Shown: one piece after another, positions 56,094 to 64,000 of the stretch
Layout of the letters: each line of letters begins with the position of its first letter
Numbering within the stretch: position 1 is the stretch's first letter
The notes under the pieces: model-generated
The model's input: only the letters and a program-made list of their open reading frames with translations
What the model was told of the DNA's origin: nothing
Database searches by the model: none
Translations under genes and position numbers: made by a program
DNA from: Poa pratensis
Taxonomy: Eukaryota; Streptophyta; Magnoliopsida; Poales; Poaceae
Length of the DNA stretch: 64,000 nucleotides
Assembly (NCBI GenBank): GCA_947311845.1
Contig: CAMZMU010000041.1
Span: forward strand, 133,025,505-133,089,504
Direction of reading: 5' to 3'

Positions 56094-58261
56094 ATATTTA
56101 TCTCATGGATATTGTCAAGGCAAAGTAATGCAATAAGTCAAACATATCATTATATAACAACTGTTGTACCAAAGTTGACACTAGTGTTTGCTTGTGGAGA
56201 TAGAAAGAAGTAGGAAAACTGACTCAACAATAAAGTAAAAGAAAGGCCCTTCGCAGAGGAAGCAGGGATTAAATCATGTGCTAGAGCTTTTTAAGTTTTT
56301 GAAAGCATATAGAGAGTATAAAAATATATTTTGAGAGGTGTGTGTTAGTGGTCAACGAATCAGTAAATAGACAATACTTTAAGTCACAAGTTAACCAGAC
56401 CTTACAAGAGCGGCTCCCATGAAGGACGTTATTTCTACCAGCGGGTAGATCATCCCTCGTTCTCTTTTGTTTACACACTTATGAACATTGCTTGACTGAT
56501 TTCTCAGGGGCAAAAAGATGTGAAGAGAATTAATGGTTAAAGTTGTAATTAATTGGGACTGGGCACCCCGTTGCCAGCTCTTTTTGCAAAATTATTGGAT
56601 AAGCGGATGTATATGCCACTAGTCCAGGTGTAAAGTCTGATCAACAAGTGAAATAAAGACCATCTACCACATCCTCATGAGCTTGTAAACAGTGACACAA
56701 AAAGGAGTTGTAACAGTTTTGAATATTTTAAAGGTAGCACATGAAAAATTTACTTGGAATGGCAGGAAAATACCACATAGGTAGTTATGGTGGACACAGA
56801 TGGCATGGATTTTGGCTCAAGGGTTTTGGATGCACAAGCAGCATTCCCGCTTAGTACAGAGTTTAGGCTAGCAAGGTTATTTAAGCAAACACAGACTGTC
56901 AACCGGTACAGCAAGAACTCATATAAAAAACATGCTTGAAAAATTACAAGACTCCACATTGTCTTCCTTGTTAACCAAAACCTTTCACTAGAAAATATCT
57001 AGACTTTGGAACTACCAATGATACAAATCAAATATCAACAAGCTTTACAGTAGTTCTTCACTAATAGCCTTTACTTACATGATGCACAAGTCTAAACATT
57101 ACTTACTTGGTAACTCAAAACAATTGACAAGTATCAAATTACTCAAGACAGTGATCTACAAGACTTATGTAAGCATTTTATACCACTACCACATGCATAG
57201 CATTTTCTGTTCCAACCAAACACCAATCAACTTATTTGAACAACTCTCCAAACAAATATAAGTGAAGCAAGAGAGTACTTTCTTCAAAAGAAACTAATAG
57301 CTCTGACAAGAGATATATGAAAACAGAGAGCTAGAAGCTTTAGCAGTAGCTAGACAAGAATACTCAACAAATATAAGTGAAGAACAAGAGTATTCCAATG
57401 AAAAAGCGGAGCGTGTCTCTCTCCCAAACAAGAGTGCTAGGATCCAACAAGTATAGAGCAGCAAACAAAACAAAAACAAACTGAAAACAAAAGCACACTG
57501 ACGCTCCAAGAAAAGTACATATAATGTGAAGAAATAAAAATATAGTCTCACTAGAGATGACCTGATAGTTTGTTGATGAAGAAGGGGATGCCTTGGGCAT
57601 CCCCAAGCTTAGACGCTTGAGTCTTCTTGAATATATTGGGGAGATCCATGGGAGCTTCCCCAAGCTTAAGCTTTTCACTCTTCTTGATCTTATAATATCA
57701 TCCTCCTCTCTTAACACTTGAAAACTTCCTTCACACAAAACTCAACATTTTTCTCATTAGCGGGTTAGTGCATCAAAACAAATAATCTCACTTGTTCTGT
57801 AAGGACACAAATTCATAAGCAATCATTTTCAAACATTAGCTACTGTTACTAGGCTTAAGTGATGCTCTTTCACCTTAAAAGAAACCACTCAACACTTGTA
57901 AAAGATAGAATGCAAAACAGAGACAGAATCTGTCGGGACACTTACGTCGCTCAAATCGAAAAACTTTAGTCGTACGAAAGTTGCGTACATATCTCAGGAA
58001 CACGCAAAAAATTGGCAGATTTTTCAAATTTTCTGATTTTCTACGGCGAGAAACGGTGACGTTCCAGAAATCTGTTCCTGTGCAGTAATCCAAATATAGG
58101 TACCATCTTGTCATAAGAGACTTTTCTTGGCACAACAAAACAGCAAATAAAAGATACAAAGGAGTTGTTACAGAAGTAAACAAGCTCCTTGACTCAATAA
58201 AAAAATAACAGAAAGTAAAAACAATGGGTTGCCTCCCATAAGCGCTTCTCTTTAATGCCTT
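56094..58261 (-). other. Non-coding interior of the gag-only element
   Basis: AT-rich, no gene. Contains GGGCATCCCCAAGCTTAGACG (57595-57615) and similar CCCCAAGCTTA copies, echoing the polypurine region at 45209. Confidence 0.6.
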
Positions 58262-59071
58262 TTAGCTAGGCATGAAACATGAATCAAGTATTGTCAAGAC
58301 TAGAAACATCAACATCATCAAAAGCTTCATCAAAAACACAGCTTGCATTTTTAAGTTTAGGGATTCTTGAGAAGAAAATTTAAACAAACCATTGCATGAT
58401 TCATTAACTAATCCACGAAATTCTTTCTCAGTTTCAAACAAATCAACAAATGTTGGTTTCGGTTTAGGCACTTTGGGCACATATATGAATTTCTTCCCCT
58501 TGTCTAATAGATGCTCTTGCTTTTTAGTTTTAAGTGAGGAAAAAGTAGAACTCAAAGTATCAATAACCTCCTCTAATTCTCCAATCCTAGAATTTTGATT
58601 ATCATGGATAGCACTAGTTTCTAAAACAGTAACCCTTCTGTTAATTTTTCCAAAAGATTCACCAAGTTTACTAGTACTATCATGGAGCTTTTCTATCTCA
58701 TTGATCTTATCAATACTTGGAAGGCTTTTCTCTATAGATTCTAGTTTTTTCATGACATCCTCAAGAGAAATTTCAATTTTAAATTCATTAACAGGTGGTA
58801 TCCCAACTAGACTTTCAATGATGTAACTAGCTTCTAAAGCAGGGGTACCTAGGAAGTTCCCTCCTGTTAAAGTGTCCAAAACATACCTATACCAATTGGT
58901 GATGCCAACATAAAAATTCCTAAGAAGGATTGTAGTGGAATGTTTCTTAGCACACCTATGATGAGCATTACTAATTCTATACCAAGCATCTTTCAAACTT
59001 TCTCCCCCTTGTTGCTTAAAAGTACGAACCTCAACCTCAGGAGATGAAGCATAATACGCAGAACCAGACAT
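58262..59071 (-). CDS. Gag-like protein of the gag-only LTR element
   Basis: 269 residues from ATG 59071 (MSGSAYYASS); an upstream in-frame ATG at 59191 lies in the untranslated leader. Residues ~15-90 match the capsid-type Retrotrans_gag pattern (VRTFKQQGGESLKDAWYRIS, LLRNFYVGI, VLDTLTGGNFLGTPALEA). A long helical, coiled-coil-like middle follows (VMKKLESIEKSLPSIDKINE), then a lysine/proline stretch. No CCHC zinc knuckle, protease or pol follows, so packaging and reverse transcription would need another element. The frame is intact, unusual here. It lies just inside the primer-binding site on the same strand. Confidence 0.7.
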   Translation of the reverse strand: MSGSAYYASSPEVEVRTFKQQGGESLKDAWYRISNAHHRCAKKHSTTILLRNFYVGITNWYRYVLDTLTGGNFLGTPALEASYIIESLVGIPPVNEFKIEISLEDVMKKLESIEKSLPSIDKINEIEKLHDSTSKLGESFGKINRRVTVLETSAIHDNQNSRIGELEEVIDTLSSTFSSLKTKKQEHLLDKGKKFIYVPKVPKPKPTFVDLFETEKEFRGLVNESCNGLFKFSSQESLNLKMQAVFLMKLLMMLMFLVLTILDSCFMPS

Positions 59072-59237
59072 GATGACTAAACAAAAAGATAACAACTCAA
59101 AATTAACTAAGTGCAGGAATTTTTTTTTTGTGTTTTTGGGTTTTAACAGCAAACAAGATAAAATAAAATAAACTAAGCAAGACAAAAACAAAGTAATGAG
59201 ATTGGAAGTGTGAGACTCCCCTATCTGGAGATTCCAG

Positions 59238-59257
59238 TATCCCCGGCAACGGCGCCA
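59238..59257 (-). other. Primer-binding site of the gag-only element
   Basis: Minus strand TGGCGCCGTTGCCGGGGATA, separated from the 5' LTR by 11 bases. Confidence 0.88.
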
Positions 59258-59268
59258 GAAAAATGTCT

Positions 59269-60261
59269 TGATGGCGTGTTAACGGTAGAGTGTTTTATTA
59301 CTTCCCAGCAACAGCACCAGAAGATCTGCTTGTTGACCGTGACAACACACGTTCGTTGGGAGACCCCAAGAGGAAGGTATGATGTAGTGCAGCAGCAGTT
59401 TTCCCTTGAAATATGACCAAGGTTTATCGAACCAGGAGGACACGGAGGTTCTTCAGAAGGTTGTCAGCGGCGCAACTGACGTGGAACCTGCACACAACAC
59501 AAGCAAACTACTTTGCCCCAACGAAACAGAGAGGTTGTCAATCTCTCCGGCTTGCTGAAAACAAAGGATTAAACGTATTGTGTGGAAAACAGTAATGAGT
59601 GCAGAAAGTAACAGAGAACAAATGATTGCAGTTGGTGGTTTTATCAGTATGAGGAAATGGACCGGGGTCCACAGTTCACTAGTGGTGTCTCTCCATAAAA
59701 GATAACTAACATGTTGGGTAAACAAATTACAGCTGGGCAATTGACAAATAATGAGCGCATGACAATGCAATATATGACAAGATGATTATTATGAGATTTA
59801 ATTGGGCATTACAACAAAGTACATAGACTTGCTATCCAACGCATCTATGCCTAAATAATCCACCTTCCGGTTAGCATCCGCACCCCTTCCGGTATTGAGT
59901 TGCAAACAACAGATTATTGCATGAAGTAAAGTGTGTAATGTAAACAATGCAAATGACACGTAGACAATGCATCATTGTTTTATCCCTAGTGGCAACAGCA
60001 CATCCACAACCTTAGTCGTTTCTGTCATCTCGAGCCCAGATTACTGGAGGCATGAACCCACTATCTAGCATAAATACTCCCTCTTGGAGTTACAAGCATC
60101 TACTTGGCCAAAGCATCTACTAGCAACGGAGAGCATGCAAGATCATAAACAACATAAATAGATAGATTGATAAACAACTTGCTCATAGTATCAATATTCA
60201 TCGGATCCCAGCAAACACAACATGTAGCATTACAATAAGATTATCTTAATCATGTTAGGCA
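59269..60261 (-). repeat. 5' LTR of the gag-only element, interrupted
   Basis: Matches 43573-44565, then CACTA-3 begins at 60262. The remaining ~640 bp should lie beyond the window. GCA (60259-60261) is the candidate left duplication of CACTA-3. Confidence 0.87.
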
Positions 60262-60650
60262 CACTAGTGGGAATGTGCTTATAGCCACCAGCCTACCGTT
60301 GGCGGATGGCATTTGCGTCCACCAGCGTTACGACCGCTGGCGGGCAGTTTTCAGTGACCACCACTGGTTCTACACGTACCGCTGGCGGACGTCCAACGGT
60401 GCCCACCAGCGGTAGTAGCAGGCAGATGTGAGAAGGCGGGGCTAACTACCGCTGGCTGACGACGCTGGTGCCCGCCAGTGGTAGGAAACGTACCGCTGGC
60501 GGATGGTACATAGCGCCCGCCAGCGGTAGTTGAATCGGATGGGGAGAAAACTAGCAAATTACCGCTGGCGGGCACTAGACACCGTCCGCCAGCGTCAAGT
60601 GAAATATCGCTGGCGGGCAATCCACACCGTCCGCAAGGGGTAACTTAGTA
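60262..60650. repeat. CACTA-3 left subterminal repeats
   Basis: About ten copies of ACCGCTGGCGG or its complement. Confidence 0.85.
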
Positions 60651-61426
60651 TGTAAATTCATATAACTAGGAAAATGGTATTTATAAAAATAATCTGTAAA
60701 TTTCCTTTGGAACCATTGCTTCCTATACCAAGACACACCTATGTGTCGAATATGAGCACTTGATCACAAACTATGGGTTGGGAATTGACATAAGTTGGTC
60801 ATTTGGTTCGAAACTTCTATAGATGTTTATACATGATAGTGCTTTTTGTGAAGAATGTTTCGGAAACTTTTGTCAAAAATCAAGTTTATCATTTTACATA
60901 GCAACTAAGTACACATAAAAGGACTTCATGCAAGAGGATATATCTTTTTGAGTGTTTTTTCACTTTATTACTTTTTTTTACGAAAAACTGTCGATCGAAA
61001 CGGCCGGCCACCAGGACTATTCACCAAAAGAGGTCAAATTATCTAAAAATTTGGATTAATTTCGGAAAATTAGCATAAACTCATTTAACTAGGAGAAATA
61101 AGATAGAAATGAAGAAAATTCCTAATACTTGGGGGATTATCCATTATTAAATAATACAAAACAAATATAAAACAATGTCTGCATTGCAGAATAATTCAAA
61201 GTAGGGAACATTATTTTCCTCACTTTACAAAAGCATCATTGATCAAATATGCAAAGGTATCACGCATACATCTTTATTTAATCCAGTTACATAGCTCGGG
61301 TTCATTTTTATTTAACCATAATACATCACGAATAATATCACTAACTTTTGCCGGGTCCTAAACCGCGGGGTGCTGAGCGGTCGGCGCTGCGCACCCAAAG
61401 AGCAGGAACCATCACAGGGTCAATAC
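60651..61426. other. Non-coding CACTA-3 interior
   Basis: AT-rich, no gene seen. Confidence 0.5.
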
Positions 61427-61726
61427 TCACATGAGAGGAACCCTATGAAGAATCTGCCATCTACTGTCATACGCCGTTGGCGTATCCAACATAAACACGT
61501 AGCGACGGACGTGATCGTCCTCCTCCCTGATACGGCGACGCACCACCTCCTCGGGGGCCGGCTCCCTCTGCACCGAGCATGGCCCACGTGACTTCCACCA
61601 AAGAAGATCCGGGTCGACGACGTCACCTGGATTCCTCACCAAGCTACGCGTCCCGGAAGATACCACCTCCCAGTGCCAGCCTGGCGGAGCCCAGTCCCGG
61701 ACATCGCCCACGTCCAGCAGGGACAT
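61427..61726 (-). CDS. Uncharacterised ORF of CACTA-3
   Basis: 99 residues from ATG 61726 (MSLLDVGDVRDWAPPGWHWE), ending ILHRVPLM. Contains VDPDLLWWKSRGPCSV, EEVVRRRIREEDDHVRRYVF and LDTPTAYDSRWQILH. Not recognised as a named domain; the even composition and Trp-rich motifs look like real coding. An AG acceptor lies at 61739-61740 and a possible first exon with ATG 61852 (MDLPSVPSL) ends at a GT (61823), but phases do not join to this frame, so the start is uncertain. A TATA box (minus strand TATATAA, 61953-61959) sits about 100 bp upstream of that ATG. Confidence 0.5.
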   Translation of the reverse strand: MSLLDVGDVRDWAPPGWHWEVVSSGTRSLVRNPGDVVDPDLLWWKSRGPCSVQREPAPEEVVRRRIREEDDHVRRYVFMLDTPTAYDSRWQILHRVPLM

Positions 61727-61939
61727 CGTCGCCGAGATCTGAAAAAATGAGTGGGGAATTTGATCAAACACCTAAGGTGCATGCAACCTAGGTAGGGGAG
61801 GTAGGGGAGGGAGAGGGCAGCACCTTAGGGAGGGGACGGAGGGGAGGTCCATGGCGGTGTAGGAATAGTGTGGCGCCGGCGGAGGACACGGCGGGCTCGG
61901 GCGGCGCCGGGCGCCTAGGACGGCAGGCTCAGGCCTCTG

Positions 61940-61962
61940 CTAGTCCCTGGCCTTATATAACA
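61940..61962 (-). promoter_or_regulatory. TATA box for the minus-strand CACTA-3 ORF
   Basis: Minus-strand TTATATAAGG followed by a GC-rich leader containing CGCCGG repeats. Confidence 0.5.
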
Positions 61963-61989
61963 AAAGTTAAAAGAAAAAAATAATTCAAA

Positions 61990-62520
61990 AACAGGAAAAA
62001 AACCTAAACCCTAGACCTTACCGCTGGCGGACGGAACACACTGTCCGCCAGCGGTACGTTTCCCTCGCACGGGCCCCACCGCGGCCCACCCACCTTATCC
62101 CCTCCCCACCCGCGCGCGGCCGCCCAAACCCTATCCACTCCCACCCGTGCGCGGCCGTCCAAACCCTATCCACTCCCCACCCACGCGCCGCCGCCAGCGC
62201 CCCCCACCGCCCCTTATCCCTCTACCGCGACCGCCGCCGCCGCCCCCCTTTTCCCTCTACCACGACCGCCCACCGCCGCCACCCCCACTGCACGCCACCG
62301 CCCCCGAGCCGCTCTTCCTCCACCGCATGCCACCACACCACACAGCCAGAGCGCGCCCCCGCCGTAGTCGACCTCGAGCGAGCCCACGCCGCGGCCCTCC
62401 TCTCCTCTCGCGCCCGAGTGTCGACGCCCTCGCACGGCCCCGATGCCCACGGCTCGGTTGCGCCCAAGGTTCGGCCTCCCTCCTCTCCTTCTACCTAGCA
62501 CACCCGCAAAGTGTTCGCTA
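61990..62520 (+). promoter_or_regulatory. GC-rich leader-like region of CACTA-3
   Basis: After an ACCGCTGGCGG pair there is a C-rich stretch with tandem CCAAACCCTATCCACTCC units (62127-62180) and CCGCCG runs. Open frames on both strands are low-complexity. Probably promoter or 5' leader of the plus-strand gene. Confidence 0.4.
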
Positions 62521-63082
62521 ATATGCCTAGCATAAAAATTTATTCAAATTGTTATGCTTAGTTTAGTTTAGTTTAAAATTATGGTTTAGATTACTAAACT
62601 AATTCGGGTACCCGCCACCCCAAAAGTTATGTTTAGTTTTGTGAATATGGATGTGAATGTCTGCAGGTACCCCGAGAGGCCCTTGAGATTGCCAGAATGT
62701 TGATTAACTTCCATTCCGGCAAATTCGGGTACTCATAAGTCCTATTTTTAGCCAAAGTCATGCCGAAATTTCTCATGAATTTTGGCATGACTTTGGCTGA
62801 AATGTTGTTATGTTTTGTATTCTTATTACATTGCCGATGATTAAAATGTTGTGGCACTGTGTGATTCAGAGGTGGTGTGAGTGAAACTTGTAATATGCAC
62901 ATATATATTTTTTTTGCAACCTACTAGTTTCGCTAACTCCATCTCTAAATAATTTGTGTGTCCACTCTAAGTATGAGGCATGCTTTAGAGTTGACCCTAT
63001 TTCATTTTTATAGAATGCCGATGATTACATCTTTCTATACTCAAATTCGTTGTGTAACATTTTAATTTGCCTTGTATAGAGC
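62521..63082 (+). other. Intron-like sequence before the AP2-like ORF
   Basis: AT-rich, ending CTTGTATAGAGC just before ATG 63083, consistent with an acceptor. No gene. An inverted pair (GAAATTTCTCATGAATTTTG region, 62745-62805) forms a weak hairpin. Confidence 0.45.
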
Positions 63083-63618
63083 ATGCCGCCGCGACGCCGC
63101 TCCATGAGCGGGTTCATTGGTGTCCGTCACCGCCCATCTGGTTGCTGGTCCGCAGAGATCACCGTGGACGGCCAGCGTTGGTATATGGGGACCTTCGACA
63201 CGGCAGAGCTTGCCGCGTGCGCGTTCGACGTGACAGCCTGGAGGTTTGGACGACCGCGTACTGAGCTCAACTTCCCTGTCGTTGAGTCCCGGGAGGAGGC
63301 TGAGTTCCTCGCGCAGCCATGGAGATCGTCGACATAGACGAGACGCGGCGTAACCGCCTCCAGGGGATAGCCCGCCGCGCTGCCGAGATCGACGAGTGGC
63401 GGGTTGACGCACTGCGCCGCAACCGCCCCAATCTGGTGGAGGCGGAGCTGGACTTCTACGCCTCGAGGAACAAGAAGAGGCAGGCGAGCTCCGACACTGG
63501 ATCCTCCACTGCAGCGCCGCCGTGCCAGAAGACCGGCGATGATTCGGACTTCGCGTCGAGCTTCTGGGATGATAGCTCGGACTCATCGTCCGATTTATGT
63601 TCATGCTGGGGACCTTGA
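63083..63618 (+). pseudogene. AP2/ERF-like DNA-binding protein inside CACTA-3
   Basis: ATG 63083 (MPPRRRSMSGFIGVRHRPSG). Residues ~8-65 have the single AP2/ERF fold pattern: FIGVRHRPSGCWSAEITVDG (YRG element), WYMGTFDTAELAACAFD (WLG and RAYD equivalents) and LNFP. The canonical G-A/V-E-I-R reads SAEIT, and Tyr is replaced in YRG, so binding specificity may differ. The frame ends at 63337 (PWRSST). A second frame from 63319 carries the acidic/basic tail (DIDETRRNRLQGIARRAAEI ... DDSSDSSSD), so about one base is lost near 63317, or the two are separate. The GC-rich coding contrasts with AT-rich flanks. Captured host gene or a CACTA-borne family; AP2-bearing transposon genes are plausible in Triticeae. 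Nuclear if expressed. Confidence 0.7.
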
Positions 63619-63880
63619 GTAGTTTTAGGTTAATTTCAAGTTAGCTTAAGTGAAGAACTAATGCATGTTGTTTAGCCTATCGAAGTTTAAGCTTAAGTTC
63701 ATGTTGTTTTAGGTTTGTAATGCATGTGTGATGAACTAAAGTATCTGTGGATGACACTTTGATCATTTGTATGTGGTCTTGTCTATATTTATGTTGTTTA
63801 TTTGGCGCATGTACGTAAATTTACTGTATTTATACTATATATAATGCTGGAATACGATTTTCTAGAAAAACAATTCCCAG
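63619..63880 (+). other. 3' flank of the AP2-like ORF
   Basis: AT-rich non-coding sequence, likely 3' UTR. Confidence 0.5.
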
Positions 63881-64000
63881 AAAATATACCGCTGGCAGCC
63901 GTGCTGGATTACCGCTGGCTGACGCTTGCCCGCCAGCGCTGGACATATACCGCTGGCGGGCGCAATTTTTGCCCGCCAGCGGTAAGGGCACTTACAGCTG
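63881..64000. repeat. CACTA-3 right subterminal repeats
   Basis: CCGCTGGC/GCCAGCGG motifs on both strands up to the window end. Confidence 0.85.

Larger units (their letters stand above)
43573..60261 (-). mobile_element. Gag-only LTR retrotransposon, split by a nested element
   Basis: 3' LTR 43573-45204 (1,632 bp) and 5' LTR from 59269, which is cut at 60261 by CACTA-3. On the minus strand the primer-binding site TGGCGCCGTTGCCGGGGATA (59238-59257) adjoins the 5' LTR, and the purine tract AGCTTGGGGATGCT (45205-45218) adjoins the 3' LTR. Gag-like coding (58262-59071) is the only ORF; the rest of the ~6-kb interior and LTRs is non-coding, so it is non-autonomous. Interrupted at 45552/56094 by the 10.5-kb element. 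Left flank ATCCA is the candidate target duplication; the right copy is outside the window. It inserted into the gypsy pol remnant. Confidence 0.9.
60262..64000. mobile_element. CACTA-3, right end just beyond the window
   Basis: Starts CACTAGTGGGAATGTGC at 60262 inside an LTR. ACCGCTGGCGG/CCGCCAGCGGT subterminal motifs fill 60290-60650 and 63885-64000, with another pair at 62020-62065. The last bases (GGGCACTTACAGCTG) look like the approach to the opposite terminus, so the element is about 3.8 kb. No TNP2 transposase, so non-autonomous. It carries two ORFs of host-like or unknown type. Confidence 0.85.

Noticed and set aside
61824..61852. First exon MDLPSVPSL for the minus-strand CACTA-3 ORF
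   Set aside because: The splice phase does not fit the downstream frame at 61738, so I did not join them.
62147..62521. 124-residue Pro/Arg-rich ORF and its antisense
   Set aside because: Low-complexity CCGCCG sequence; treated as leader.

Overview
This is nuclear DNA from a large-genome grass, most likely a Pooideae/Triticeae-type cereal. The evidence is dense nesting of CACTA DNA transposons, Ty3/gypsy retroelements and non-autonomous LTR elements around two broken single-copy plant genes. I see no rRNA, tRNA or CRISPR array and no bacterial operon structure. At least four fifths of the window is transposon-derived. All names are from reading motifs; no database search was run.

Layout. 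(1) 1-5310: right part of CACTA-1, with a six-exon plus-strand gene (DUF8039-like, proline-rich, C48/Ulp1-like protease) and a hairpin-rich terminus ending in TACTAGTG. (2) 5311-5734 and 25996-26102: two pieces of one host sequence, split by CACTA-2. (3) 5735-25995: CACTA-2, 20,261 bp, TIR CACTACCGGAA, target duplication GAG. Its minus-strand TNP2/Transposase_24 gene is internally deleted, fused and broken. It carries a TRIM element (8905-9634, duplication AGGAG), a gypsy-type element with no RT, RNase H or integrase domains (12828-20653, duplication GGCGT), and an island of 350-bp repeats and CACTA fragments (about 21180-25500). (4) 26103-31415: an LTR element with a 3.6-kb 5' LTR, a 0.6-kb non-coding interior and a truncated 3' LTR. 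(5) 31876-34753: exons of a FLOWERING LOCUS K-type KH RNA-binding protein, without KH1 and with a one-base frameshift. (6) 35431-35710: a foldback MITE. (7) 35768-40878: a complete exon set of a LAS1-like pre-rRNA processing gene with an in-frame stop in exon 4 and a 1,055-bp hAT-type element in its last exon (duplication GGTACATT). (8) 41597-43572: minus-strand gypsy pol remnant, cut by (9) a gag-only minus-strand LTR element (43573 to 60261 and beyond), which is itself split by (10) a 10.5-kb plus-strand LTR element (45553-56093) with 4.17-kb LTRs and one unknown ORF. (11) 60262 to the window end: CACTA-3, carrying an AP2/ERF-like ORF and a second, minus-strand ORF.

How the parts relate. 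FLK-like and LAS1-like genes lie head-to-tail on the plus strand, 1 kb apart, and are the only host genes seen. Both have lesions that would stop a full-length product. No cooperating gene system is evident. The most notable material is the insertion history, which several exact target duplications make readable, together with transposon structures that may act as regulatory or small-RNA sources: the 210-bp foldback at 11802-12012, the 85-bp repeats upstream of a TATA box at 23454, and the AP2 ORF inside CACTA-3.
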